From positions 20,240 through 84,239 of the forward strand of contig JAEYPP010000019.1 of NCBI GenBank assembly GCA_023410575.1: a stretch of DNA of 64,000 nucleotides, written 5' to 3'. This DNA comes from Bacillota bacterium (GTDB taxonomy: Bacteria > Bacillota > Clostridia > Lachnospirales > Lachnospiraceae). Every line of letters begins with the position of its first letter. Positions within the stretch are counted from its first letter, which is position 1. A program made the translations under genes and the position numbers. The notes beneath the pieces were generated by a model. That model was not told where the DNA came from, searched no databases, and saw only the letters and a list, made by a program, of their open reading frames with translations. Shown here piece by piece: positions 42,548 to 50,904 of the stretch.

Positions 42548-42586
42548 AAGGATATAAGCTTCAAAGTTAAATGCAGCTATATCCTT
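42548..42586 (-). terminator. Terminator of the 42640-43125 gene
   Basis: AGGATATA (42549-42556) pairs with TATATCCT (42578-42585) plus GC/GC inside; on the minus strand it is followed by TTTTTTATTT. It separates the Cys-rich protein gene from the phosphonate operon. Confidence 0.75.
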
Positions 42587-42639
42587 ATTTGTCATTAAAT
42601 TGCCCAATACGTCTATTTTATGTAACCATTTTCCATTAT

Positions 42640-43125
42640 CTAATCAATATCAATATACTTAAGTTCACTTTCTACTATTTTCTTAATATACTCCATAGTT
42701 TCAGTACCTACTTTCCAGAAAAAAGCACCATTCTTGCATTTTTTATAATTAACTTTATCCATGATAAAGTCATATCCCGCCGTACAAGTTGGACTACATT
42801 GGGATGTTCCATTGAGTCGTTTACAATCTAAAGCCTTTCCAATTTCTTTTTTCATACTCTCTGGCAAAGAATCTAATACAGATTGATACATTGATATATG
42901 TCTGGCATAAATCCTTACCATCATTCCACTTTTGCGAAACACATAATTCATTAACGCAACTCTTTTCTTTTCCCTCATATATGAGTATGTAACAACATAA
43001 CCTTGCTTGGCTTCCTTTACTTCAAGTTTGCAATTATGTTGTATGAAGTTCTCATGCAACTTCTCTACAAATGGGTGATTATCTAATGTAACTGTTTGTA
43101 AAAAATCTTCGTATGTAATTGTCAT
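42640..43125 (-). CDS. Uncharacterised protein with C-terminal Cys cluster
   Basis: 161 residues from the ATG at 43125 (GAGGG 8 nt before it); a longer frame to 43185 has no ribosome site. The N-terminal two thirds are mixed alpha/beta without a known motif. The C-terminal part has a CKRLNGTSQCSPTC cluster followed by YKKCKNGAFFWKV, likely a metal site. A similar arrangement ends the 48874-49950 protein. Single gene with its own terminator; function unknown. Confidence 0.72.
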   Translation of the reverse strand: MTITYEDFLQTVTLDNHPFVEKLHENFIQHNCKLEVKEAKQGYVVTYSYMREKKRVALMNYVFRKSGMMVRIYARHISMYQSVLDSLPESMKKEIGKALDCKRLNGTSQCSPTCTAGYDFIMDKVNYKKCKNGAFFWKVGTETMEYIKKIVESELKYIDID

Positions 43126-43227
43126 CCTTCTTTCCCTCGTTTCCTCTAGGTATATGTCGTAATATAGTACTAATGCCATCAACATTATATCTTCTACTAT
43201 TATAATAACAGATTCTACTTATTATTT

Positions 43228-43257
43228 CCTCACATTTTTCGTTCAGTAAATGTGAGG
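43228..43257 (-). terminator. Hairpin after the AmmeMemoRadiSam genes
   Basis: CCTCACATTT (43228-43237) and AAATGTGAGG (43248-43257), perfect 10-bp arms, 10-nt loop, about 50 nt past the stop at 43306. Confidence 0.6.
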
Positions 43258-43305
43258 TTTCATAACGCTTACTAACTGTCTTTAATAATAATCTTTTGTA
43301 CTTTG

Positions 43306-44142
43306 CTACACGTTTCCAACAAATACTCGATTCAAGTATTTCTTCGCTTCCTTTTGTAATTCATATAGTAAGTTAACATTAGTAGGCTCTTTCTCTTTCA
43401 TATTTCTTCTTGGAAAAAATCTTGTAAGATGTAGAGGCATGTCTTTATCAATACATGACAACCACTCTGCAAGTTCTCCAATTTCCTCTTTTGTATCATT
43501 TTCCCCAGGCACAATCAACGTTGTAATCTCTACATGAGCATACTTTACAGCGAGAGAAATAAACGTTTTCACATAATCCAAATTTCCGCCCAATTTATGA
43601 TAATACTCGTTTGTAAATCCTTTTAAGTCAATATTATAGGCATCAATATATGGTAAAATATCATTAGCTGCTTCTTCTGAAAGGGAACCATTGGTAACAA
43701 CTACATTCTTCATCCCATATTCATGAACTATTTTTGCCGTATCTCGTACATACTCATAACCAACTAATGGTTCGTTATAAGTAAATGCAATCCCGATATT
43801 TCCTTGATTCCTCAAATCGTACGCTTTTTTAGCTAACTGTTCGGGAGTTAGAATTAGAGTTTCAACCTCATTGTGACTTGCCATTGCAATGGAATCATTC
43901 TGACAGAATGGGCAATTTAAATTACAACCATAACTTCCAACCGACAAAATCATACTCCCAGGATAAAAACAGGCCAATGGTTTTTTCTCAATAGGATCAA
44001 GTGCTATACTTGTTAAATATCCATAATTAATCGATTTACTTTTCCCTTTTTCGTTTTTTCTTGCTCTGCATCTGCCAATCTGTCCTTCTTTTAAATGACA
44101 ATGATGCATACAGACATTACACCTTATTTCATTCTCGTCCAT
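43306..44142 (-). CDS. amrS: AmmeMemoRadiSam system radical SAM enzyme
   Basis: 278 residues. A Cys-rich start (CNVCMHHCHLKEGQIGRC) like pyruvate-formate-lyase activating enzymes is followed by the radical SAM site CNLNCPFC (about residue 70), preceded by ILSVGSYG. Order and length match AmrS. It sits 38 nt downstream of a Memo-AMMECR1 fusion gene, completing the three-part AmmeMemoRadiSam module. The modified substrate is not known. Confidence 0.92.
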   Translation of the reverse strand: MDENEIRCNVCMHHCHLKEGQIGRCRARKNEKGKSKSINYGYLTSIALDPIEKKPLACFYPGSMILSVGSYGCNLNCPFCQNDSIAMASHNEVETLILTPEQLAKKAYDLRNQGNIGIAFTYNEPLVGYEYVRDTAKIVHEYGMKNVVVTNGSLSEEAANDILPYIDAYNIDLKGFTNEYYHKLGGNLDYVKTFISLAVKYAHVEITTLIVPGENDTKEEIGELAEWLSCIDKDMPLHLTRFFPRRNMKEKEPTNVNLLYELQKEAKKYLNRVFVGNV

Positions 44143-44180
44143 TCCACACCTACTATCTAATTAAACTTAACTTATACAAT

Positions 44181-45575
44181 CTAAAAGTGTCGAACTACTT
44201 CAAATCGCTCTAGTGTTACCGTTTCGCCCTCTAAGATTCCCGCCTTTTGTTTTGCAATACGTATCTGTTCCTCAACTGTATCAATCCCATCTAGATTTGG
44301 TAATAATAAACCTCTTTTATATCCCTTGGTTACAATAACACCATATCTTTTAACATCGAGTTCTTTATGAGAGCTTATCTTCTCAGTTTCACCTAGAACA
44401 TCAACACTATAAACTAAGTAATCTAGTTCCTCTGGTTCAATTGGATCAAAGCGAGGATCATTGACTGCTGCACTAATTGCATTTTCTATAATTTCCTCTG
44501 CCAGTGATTGCTTTGTTGGTGCAATCGTACCAATACATCCTCGAAGCATCCCATTCTTTTTTAAAGAAACGAAACATCCTGCCCTTCTATTAAGAAGTTC
44601 TTCTTCAATCTCCTTAGGTACAGCGATCTTATTTCCTGAAAGTACATATTCCTCAAGTGATTTTCTTGCTAATTTAACGTAGGAATCCTCTTGATCTTTT
44701 TTCTGCTTACGTTGTTTCTTCTTTTCACTGACTACTTTTTCTAGGAACTTTCTTTCTTCATTAAAACCAGTTGGATGAAATGACACTATTCCGTAGCCAA
44801 CTCCAAATGGACCTTCGTAGGAGAGCTTCGTTGACTTTACCTCGATGCCATCCAAAACACCCGCCATCATACAAAAAGATCGATGCCCACATTCTCCTGC
44901 TAATTCACAGAGTTCTTCCTTCATCATTAACATATTAAAGAAATCTGCGCGAATAGCATATTCCATTATTTTCTCATCATAATCAGGCCCCTCTTTCTTA
45001 TAGCCATAAGGTCCTTCTACTTTTAATCGATGAGATAAATCACCACTTGCAATGAATACAATCTTTTTCCCTAGCTCCTTTGATGTCCTCTGAATTAACT
45101 GGCCTAATTTATAATGTTCTTCAACAGAAAGCCCAGACAATCCAATTCGAACAAATTTACTGGAAAAACTTCCACCACATGCCTCCCTTATAAAATAAAG
45201 AGGAACCATTGTTCCATGGTCAAGTTTTGGTTCTCGTTCCCCCAAAAATCCAGCCAAGATTCCTGTCTTCTCTGATAAAGATGTTAAGTAATCAGTAAAT
45301 TCTTTATCATACTGAATTTGAAATGAAACCTGAGGTGCTCGAAATGAGGCAAAATCTCCTTTCGCATAATCTCCTGGTGAAATATGAAAATAATCAGCAT
45401 ACATAATACTATGTGGCGAAACAATTACAATCGTATCCGGATTTAAATGTCTAATTTCCGCTGCAATTTCTTTATAGCTATCAATTGTAGCTTGAATCTC
45501 TTTTTCTTGTCCGTTCCCAATGGCAGGAACAATAAGTGGTGGATGAGGAACCATGTAAGTCGCTAATATACTCAT
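44181..45575 (-). CDS. AmmeMemoRadiSam Memo-AMMECR1 fusion (AmrB-AmrA)
   Basis: 464 residues. Residues 1-265 are a Memo-like dioxygenase-fold domain (MVPHPPLIVPAIG, VIVSPHSIMYADYF, DHGTMVPLYF, IASGDLSHRL with the metal-binding His residues). After a basic linker (KKKQRKQKKDQ, about 283-295) residues about 297-464 form an AMMECR1 domain with the near-invariant LRGCIGT. Fusion of the two parts beside AmrS is a known arrangement in Clostridia and Archaea; the joint function is undetermined. AAGGAAG lies 8 nt before the ATG. Confidence 0.93.
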   Translation of the reverse strand: MSILATYMVPHPPLIVPAIGNGQEKEIQATIDSYKEIAAEIRHLNPDTIVIVSPHSIMYADYFHISPGDYAKGDFASFRAPQVSFQIQYDKEFTDYLTSLSEKTGILAGFLGEREPKLDHGTMVPLYFIREACGGSFSSKFVRIGLSGLSVEEHYKLGQLIQRTSKELGKKIVFIASGDLSHRLKVEGPYGYKKEGPDYDEKIMEYAIRADFFNMLMMKEELCELAGECGHRSFCMMAGVLDGIEVKSTKLSYEGPFGVGYGIVSFHPTGFNEERKFLEKVVSEKKKQRKQKKDQEDSYVKLARKSLEEYVLSGNKIAVPKEIEEELLNRRAGCFVSLKKNGMLRGCIGTIAPTKQSLAEEIIENAISAAVNDPRFDPIEPEELDYLVYSVDVLGETEKISSHKELDVKRYGVIVTKGYKRGLLLPNLDGIDTVEEQIRIAKQKAGILEGETVTLERFEVVRHF

Positions 45576-45702
45576 AATCTTGACTTCCTTTCCATGTAGT
45601 TGTATCTGTGTTTACTCCTTGTAGTTCACACCTACTTAAGGGCTATCGTTATTCCTTTTTTTGTATATAATCCCCATAAACTTTTATCACATGCTATAAA
45701 TT

Positions 45703-46689
45703 TTATTTGATAACCTCACACTCCATCTTCTTTTCATTAAAATAATACTTAACAGCTGCTTGTTCTACAATTTCCGCTCCATCATAAGATAACGAAGCTT
45801 GAAACTCTAAACAATCATTATTTACCCATTTAATAGAATTAAGTACACTATAATTCTCATAATCTGAGCGTTGCCAAAACATATACTCCAAATTTTTTGC
45901 TACCATAATTCTCGCACTGTCAACTAACTCCGGACTAATCTTTCCATCAACTAAATCCCAAATGATAACATAATTGCTTTTATTCGAAGAGGTTGTAACT
46001 GCAAAAAGCTTTTGATCTGGGGATGGAATAATCTGATTAATATACATCTTTGGATTATCAAAGGATATAAGTTTACTTAATTTATCATCTTTTATCATCC
46101 ATATTTCATTATAAGACCCATAATCCGAATAATCATTAAATAAAGTAAATACAACGGCTCCATTCGCCATAAGAACAATTCGAGAATCATCAAATGTCTT
46201 ATTAAGAATTGAGAGTGCAAACGTAGCAGCATCCACTAATTTAGTCTCTTGATGGTTTAGGAATGGAGTTATTTTTTCGATAGCCTCTTTACGAATCTTT
46301 GTATCATTATAGAACTCTACTAATTTATTTATCGCAAAATACTGTTTATATATATCATCTGAATTAAGTGCTTCAAAATACACATCTATTCCATTCTGTT
46401 TCTCGATAGAATCAGCTACTGCCATGTCTTCTGGAGATAAATATCTTAGATAAAATGAATTTATATTTTTTTGGATATAACCATCAGCGTAAGCTTTCAT
46501 TCCAACAAAACAAATCATAAAGCAAGCAGCAAAAGGCAATAAAGTAAATATAAATTTCTTAGGTAAGCTATATTTTCTTTCGTTCTTTCTTTCATTCGCA
46601 ACATTAAACACTACATTATCATCTATTGCTTCCTCTATGTACTTATCTTCAATATTACCAATAGCATTCATTAATTTCTCGTGTTTCAT
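45703..46689 (-). CDS. Membrane protein paired with ECF sigma factor, probable anti-sigma factor
   Basis: 328 residues. A cytoplasmic N-terminus of about 45 residues, one membrane helix (about 45-65, FIFTLLPFAACFMICFVG) and an extracellular domain with a beta-propeller-like part (PSPDQKLFAVTTSSNK, YVIIWDLVDG). It overlaps the sigma gene by 4 nt (ATGA), the usual anti-sigma placement, but it lacks the HxxxCxxC zinc finger, so it belongs to another anti-sigma class. The outside part may be the sensor. Confidence 0.72.
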   Translation of the reverse strand: MKHEKLMNAIGNIEDKYIEEAIDDNVVFNVANERKNERKYSLPKKFIFTLLPFAACFMICFVGMKAYADGYIQKNINSFYLRYLSPEDMAVADSIEKQNGIDVYFEALNSDDIYKQYFAINKLVEFYNDTKIRKEAIEKITPFLNHQETKLVDAATFALSILNKTFDDSRIVLMANGAVVFTLFNDYSDYGSYNEIWMIKDDKLSKLISFDNPKMYINQIIPSPDQKLFAVTTSSNKSNYVIIWDLVDGKISPELVDSARIMVAKNLEYMFWQRSDYENYSVLNSIKWVNNDCLEFQASLSYDGAEIVEQAAVKYYFNEKKMECEVIK

Positions 46690-47246
46690 AGAGTAAACCC
46701 CTCTCTCTCTAGAATTTTCTTTAAATCGACTCTTATACGTAATAATTTGCTTTTTACCCTACTCTCACTTTCCCTTAATTGTTCTGCTATATCTTTTATC
46801 TTCATAAGGTACCAATAACGTTTTACAAATATGATACGTTTTTCTTTTGGTAAACTTTCTAGAAACTTATTAATAATATTAACTAGTTCTTTCTCGTCAA
46901 TTTCTTCATCAATATTTGATGTCGTTGGGATGCATTCATCTAACTCGGAGAGAGCCAGTTCAATCTGCCCCATTCCTCGTTTTTTCGTCTTATATCTCTT
47001 ATATTTATCTAAAGAAATATTACGTACTATTTTTCCCAAGAACACTCTAAAATAACTAGGGCGAGTTATAGGTATCGAATTCCATACGTTGAGATATGCA
47101 TCATTAACGCATTCCTCTGCATCCTCATGGTTGCTCAGTATATGATACGAAATAGTATAACAATACCGAGAATACTTATCCGCTGTCTCTTTAATTGCAA
47201 ACTCAGAACGTGACCAAAACAAATCAATAATTTCGCTGTCTTCCAT
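46686..47246 (-). CDS. ECF subfamily RNA polymerase sigma factor
   Basis: 186 residues from the ATG at 47246, which follows AAAAGGAG by 5 nt; a longer frame to 47375 lacks a ribosome site and would cross the promoter. Region 2 covers FAIKETADKYSRYCYTISY and AEECVNDAYLNVW, region 4 covers FVKRYWYLMKIKDIAEQL. It resembles the SigI/YlaC-like Clostridial ECF group where the partner is a single-pass membrane protein. A candidate self-recognised promoter lies at 47289-47314. Confidence 0.9.
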   Translation of the reverse strand: MEDSEIIDLFWSRSEFAIKETADKYSRYCYTISYHILSNHEDAEECVNDAYLNVWNSIPITRPSYFRVFLGKIVRNISLDKYKRYKTKKRGMGQIELALSELDECIPTTSNIDEEIDEKELVNIINKFLESLPKEKRIIFVKRYWYLMKIKDIAEQLRESESRVKSKLLRIRVDLKKILEREGFTL

Positions 47247-47288
47247 AGCATCTCCTTTTATTTTTCTAAATGTTTTTATACCAATAAA

Positions 47289-47314
47289 GACGACAGTATT
47301 ATAAAATCGTTGCA
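47289..47314 (-). promoter_or_regulatory. Candidate ECF autoregulatory promoter
   Basis: Minus strand TGCAAC (47309-47314) and CGTC (47289-47292) separated by 16 nt, 43 nt before the sigma start. The AAC-N16-CGTC layout is typical of ECF-dependent promoters. Confidence 0.6.
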
Positions 47315-47471
47315 TATATTTTTCATTATATATCAAAAAGGTTAAATATAATATATACATACACTCCCAATCCACTGGTAGATCATCAGCTTATGACCCA
47401 TAAAAGAGAAATGTTCCGTTTCGATCAATTTAACGCAAATTTAGTAACTAACATAAGATATATTTATATTC

Positions 47472-47500
47472 TTTACATTTCTCTTTACTCGCATTATAAT
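47472..47500 (+). promoter_or_regulatory. Promoter of the attenuated nucleotidyltransferase gene
   Basis: TTTACA (47472-47477) and TATAAT (47495-47500) with a 17-nt spacer. Transcription would start near 47507, leaving a leader of about 210 nt. Confidence 0.7.
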
Positions 47501-47569
47501 AAAAGCAGAAAATTATTGAGGTGATGTAATCCGTCATATCTGATATCATTCATTCAAAAATGTAGATAT

Positions 47570-47671
47570 GCAGTGGAAAAGAAAGATAAAAAGAGTTTAA
47601 TACCAAGTAATAAGCTATATAACAATAGCTTATTTGGTGTTACTCTTTTATCTTCTCTCCACTGCTTTTTT
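47570..47671 (+). promoter_or_regulatory. Terminator-like hairpin in the leader, candidate attenuator
   Basis: The 5' arm (47570-47618) and 3' arm (47625-47665) pair for about 40 bases with small bulges and a 6-nt loop; the base is GCAGTGGA / TCCACTGC and the tip AATAAGCTAT / ATAGCTTATT. Six T follow directly (47666-47671). It lies between the promoter at 47472-47500 and the gene at 47721, so as written it would stop most transcripts; read-through must be regulated, or the structure is an inserted palindromic element. Confidence 0.75.
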
Positions 47672-47720
47672 ATGTCGTGGAGACACCATTATTTTCTAAA
47701 AATTATAAAGGAGAAAAAAA

Positions 47721-48737
47721 ATGAAAAGACCATATGTACAGGCAAAGGGAACAAACTTATTGAATGAGCTAATGAACGAATTGCACAACCACCTTCAACT
47801 GTTTTTACAATTCAAAGATATTGCGGGTATCATGCTTAATGGTGGTATGTCTCGTGGTTTTGCTGACTCCCTCTCAGAAATTGATGTTGTGATTTTCTTA
47901 CATCAGGAACAGTTTAACCATTACTACAACACAATTACTCCGACAGCTCTTGGTATCACTATGATTGATTACTATCTATATGATATTAAATTATGTTGTT
48001 ACGAAGAAGAAAGAAATCGAACCTATGAACAATTGGAATTGTGGGACCTATCATATGCACATATTCTATATGATCCCAAAGAAGAATTAAAACAAATGTT
48101 TAACGAAAAATTAAAAACATCTATAGACTATGCTAGTGCTTGTGGATATATGTTTGATGCTTGGTGGCACTATCGACTGGCAGTAGATATCTGGATTGCA
48201 CGCGAAGATACCGCTCAAGGCAACTATATTCTAAACGCCGCCATTACGCCATTGCTTTCCGCTTTATATATTATTAACAAAGAATACATTCCTCATGAAA
48301 AATGGTTAATACATATGAGTCGTTCTTTGGCTTGGCTTCCACAAGGTTATGAACAACAATTAGAAGAACTGATTTGTATTAAAGACTCCTCTCTACCGTG
48401 CTTGATTGAGCGCCAGTCAGCGTTTCATCAACTATGGAATGAGTTAGATACTAAACTTTGTGAACTTACCACTTGCCCTCATGGAATAAATCTCATGCAT
48501 CTAAGTTCCTATCAAACTCTATGCTTGCTATATGAAAAAGGAGAAATCAGTATTGAAGAATGGTCACTACATCACTCAATCAGCGAGTTAAATTATGATC
48601 CACTAAACAAATTGGTAAAGCTTGAGGGCGATATAATCTCATTTCGATATGATAGGCTCAACTTACTAACAGAATCCGATATGTATTCTTGGTTCTATCA
48701 GATTGTAGAAGCATTAAAACAAAATACAAAAAAATAG
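47721..48737 (+). CDS. Nucleotidyltransferase-fold protein behind an attenuator
   Basis: 338 residues. The polymerase-beta-type nucleotidyltransferase motif GGMSRGFADSLSEIDVVIFL (about residue 34-53) has the GG/S-x-x-RG and the E-x-D metal pair, and a third acidic residue in YDIKLCCYE. The rest is a helical domain as in aminoglycoside or lincosamide nucleotidyltransferases, but I cannot name a substrate. The presence of a long leader with a terminator hairpin is typical of inducible drug-resistance genes. Ribosome site AAAGGAG 8 nt before the ATG. Confidence 0.75.
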   Translation: MKRPYVQAKGTNLLNELMNELHNHLQLFLQFKDIAGIMLNGGMSRGFADSLSEIDVVIFLHQEQFNHYYNTITPTALGITMIDYYLYDIKLCCYEEERNRTYEQLELWDLSYAHILYDPKEELKQMFNEKLKTSIDYASACGYMFDAWWHYRLAVDIWIAREDTAQGNYILNAAITPLLSALYIINKEYIPHEKWLIHMSRSLAWLPQGYEQQLEELICIKDSSLPCLIERQSAFHQLWNELDTKLCELTTCPHGINLMHLSSYQTLCLLYEKGEISIEEWSLHHSISELNYDPLNKLVKLEGDIISFRYDRLNLLTESDMYSWFYQIVEALKQNTKK

Positions 48738-48753
48738 CTCCGAGAGCTATTTT
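48731..48753 (+). terminator. Terminator of the nucleotidyltransferase gene
   Basis: AAAATAGCTC (48731-48740) and GAGCTATTTT (48744-48753), 3-nt loop; it overlaps the stop codon. Confidence 0.8.
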
Positions 48754-48767
48754 CATGAATAATAAAT

Positions 48768-48779
48768 CCACCGGCTTAG
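48768..48779. repeat. Twelve-base match to the right-edge hairpin element
   Basis: CCACCGGCTTAG is identical to the left arm and loop start of the GC-rich hairpin at 63883-63901, but here the right arm is absent. In this AT-rich window such a GC-rich match is unlikely to be chance; it could be a broken copy of the element end. Confidence 0.4.
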
Positions 48780-48794
48780 TGAAGTTGTAAAATG

Positions 48795-48830
48795 AAAGTA
48801 GACAAGGAATATAACCACCTTGTCTACTTT
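48795..48830. terminator. Bidirectional terminator
   Basis: AAAGTAGACAAGG (48795-48807) and CCTTGTCTACTTT (48818-48830) pair perfectly over 13 bp, with T-runs on both strands, between convergent genes. Confidence 0.85.
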
Positions 48831-48873
48831 TTATATTATAATTATTTCAGAAGGGTGTGATATTATGTAAATG

Positions 48874-49950
48874 TTATTTTTTTTCACCTAGCTCAACTAA
48901 TTTTATATAATGAGGGATATCTTCTTTCACCGGTTGAAAATAGAATGGTGCATTACAACAACCACATCTCCAATAAGTATTCCCATCGATTGTATACTCT
49001 TGTCCAAATTTACATGTTCCATTTACACGATTTTCACACCCACTGTCTCCATGTAAAAAGATTTGTTTCACAGAATCTGGACATTGCTCAATATATTCCA
49101 AACACTTTGATGCATTTCTAATACGCAAATATAAAATAAGATGTGTTTTCCATGATAGTAACCAATAAAGGTAAGGCCCCTTAGATTTCATTACTCTTTC
49201 TTTGTCGTAATAAGCATAGCCAGGACCCTCGATCCAACCCCGTAGATGAGCAAAATACCCCTTTTTTTTGAGTTCATTATCCATTGCATATATGAATTCT
49301 TGTTCTTCTTTCGTATGCATTTTATCAGCCACCACATCTGCACCATATCCATAATTTACCGTATTCATATCATCCTGAAACAATTTATTATGACAACAGA
49401 AAAAATCCTCTAGTCGATTCATGAAATAGGCTTTATCTGCCATAAGTTTTAGTACTAATATAAGGTTTAAGTTGTCAGGGTATACCATTGTTATATCATG
49501 ATTCGTAACTTTATAGTTTTTTAAACCTTCGAAAAAAAAGCCATAATCACTAAGTCGTTCAAAAAGAGTGTGAACATTTTTAATCTTATTGATTACTTTG
49601 AACTTATTGTTATCCACTATAAAAACACCGTTTATATAATCACCCGAAATTAGCATATTGTACAAGAGATGGAATGGCCGATATGGAGCAATTCTTGAAT
49701 CTCTTGCCTGTGTAGAAAAACAGTTATACTCTTCTATTTTATACATAGGCATTCCAAATGTCTCTGGTGATGTAAAAATATCTCCGTATATGTTAACAAA
49801 CATATTCCATATTTCTTTAAATACAGAATCAAATTCAGATCTAGAAATGGAATTTAAGAAACTACTATGAACATTAAAATTATCTGGTAATCGCACGACC
49901 TCATCTTGACGTATCTTTGCCCATTCCTGAATCCAATAGATCTTTTCCAT
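48874..49950 (-). CDS. Uncharacterised protein with C-terminal Cys cluster
   Basis: 358 residues, no signal peptide or membrane helix. The body is alpha/beta with many aromatic residues. The C-terminus has GCENRVNGTCKFGQEY and then WRCGCCNAPFYFQP, five Cys that could bind zinc; the order C-x-x-R-x-NGT-x-C ... Y-x-x-C ... FxF is shared with the 42640-43125 protein. Function unknown. GGGGGAAAAG precedes the ATG. Confidence 0.75.
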   Translation of the reverse strand: MEKIYWIQEWAKIRQDEVVRLPDNFNVHSSFLNSISRSEFDSVFKEIWNMFVNIYGDIFTSPETFGMPMYKIEEYNCFSTQARDSRIAPYRPFHLLYNMLISGDYINGVFIVDNNKFKVINKIKNVHTLFERLSDYGFFFEGLKNYKVTNHDITMVYPDNLNLILVLKLMADKAYFMNRLEDFFCCHNKLFQDDMNTVNYGYGADVVADKMHTKEEQEFIYAMDNELKKKGYFAHLRGWIEGPGYAYYDKERVMKSKGPYLYWLLSWKTHLILYLRIRNASKCLEYIEQCPDSVKQIFLHGDSGCENRVNGTCKFGQEYTIDGNTYWRCGCCNAPFYFQPVKEDIPHYIKLVELGEKK

Positions 49951-49992
49951 TAATTCTTTTCCCCCTATAGAATCTTAAGACTAGGAAAGAAG

Positions 49993-50082
49993 TCATACGG
50001 CTTCTTTCCTCAAATCCTGTATTGTTTGATCTAATTTTTCTTTCGCCTCGGGTGTAAAATTAATTGCAATAAATAGTCTCAT
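49993..50082 (-). pseudogene. N-terminal stump of an RNA 2',3'-cyclic phosphodiesterase (ThpR/LigT-like)
   Basis: A 29-codon frame begins MRLFIAINFTPEAKEKL and ends DLRKEAV before a stop. The opening RLFIAI is the strongly conserved first strand of the 2H phosphoesterase ThpR, a protein of about 180 residues; the two HxT catalytic motifs would lie further on and are absent. The sequence after the stop runs into the 48874-49950 leader. Best read as the truncated 5' end of a lost gene. Confidence 0.5.
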
Positions 50083-50107
50083 GTCAATCACTTAAGGAAG
50101 ATGGATC

Positions 50108-50893
50108 CTATCCTTCCATATATCTCGATAAAAACTGCTTGGTTCTTTCTTCTCTCGGATAATCAATGACTTGTTTTGATGGTCCCTGTTCCACAATCAA
50201 ACCATCATCCATGAATATGATTTGATCTGCTACGTCTCTCGCAAATGCCATCTCATGAGTTACGATAATCATCGTCGTCTTTTTCGCTGCTAACCCTCTG
50301 ATTACCTTTAATACCTCACCTGTAAGCTCTGGATCTAATGCTGAAGTTGGTTCGTCAAAGCATAGAATATCAGGTTTTAATGCTAATGCTCGAGCGATTG
50401 CAACTCTCTGTTGTTGTCCACCAGAAAGTTGGTGAGGGTAATGGGACATACGATCTGCTAATCCCATCTGCAGTAATAATGCCTCGCCATGTTTACTAAT
50501 TTCCTCATAAATATCTTTTTTATTCTGCTTAAAATCTTTTCTTTCTTTCGCTAACAACCGTTCCGCTAGAGTAACGTTCTCAAGTGCCGTATATTGAGGA
50601 AATAAATGAAAGGATTGAAATACCATACCAAAATGAAGACGCTTCGTCCTCAAATCCATCTCTTTTTGTGAAGTTGGCCAACAAGCATCAAACAATGTTT
50701 CCCCTTTTACCTCAATAGTTCCACTACTTGGTGACTCCAAAAAATTCAAACACCTTAATAATGTAGTCTTACCAGAACCAGAAGAACCAATAATGGCCAA
50801 AGTTTTTCCTTCTTCTAGTGTAAAACTAACATCTTTTAAGACTTGTGTACTACCAAAATCTTTATGTATGCCATTTACCTCTAAAATCGCCAT
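50108..50893 (-). CDS. Amino-acid ABC transporter ATP-binding protein
   Basis: 261 residues of the polar amino acid (GlnQ/HisP) ATPase family: Walker [10 protein letters not shown], signature [16 protein letters not shown], Walker [17 protein letters not shown]-loop VTHEM. A small insertion ([16 protein letters not shown], about 105-120) is unusual for GlnQ. It couples ATP hydrolysis to uptake through the permease encoded 11 nt upstream. Confidence 0.95.
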   Translation of the reverse strand: MAILEVNGIHKDFGSTQVLKDVSFTLEEGKTLAIIGSSGSGKTTLLRCLNFLESPSSGTIEVKGETLFDACWPTSQKEMDLRTKRLHFGMVFQSFHLFPQYTALENVTLAERLLAKERKDFKQNKKDIYEEISKHGEALLLQMGLADRMSHYPHQLSGGQQQRVAIARALALKPDILCFDEPTSALDPELTGEVLKVIRGLAAKKTTMIIVTHEMAFARDVADQIIFMDDGLIVEQGPSKQVIDYPREERTKQFLSRYMEG

Positions 50894-50904
50894 ATTTGCC
50901 CTCC

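Noticed and set aside
47573..47767. 64-codon plus-strand frame
   Set aside because: It lies almost wholly within the leader hairpin at 47570-47671, whose palindrome creates open frames, and has no ribosome site.
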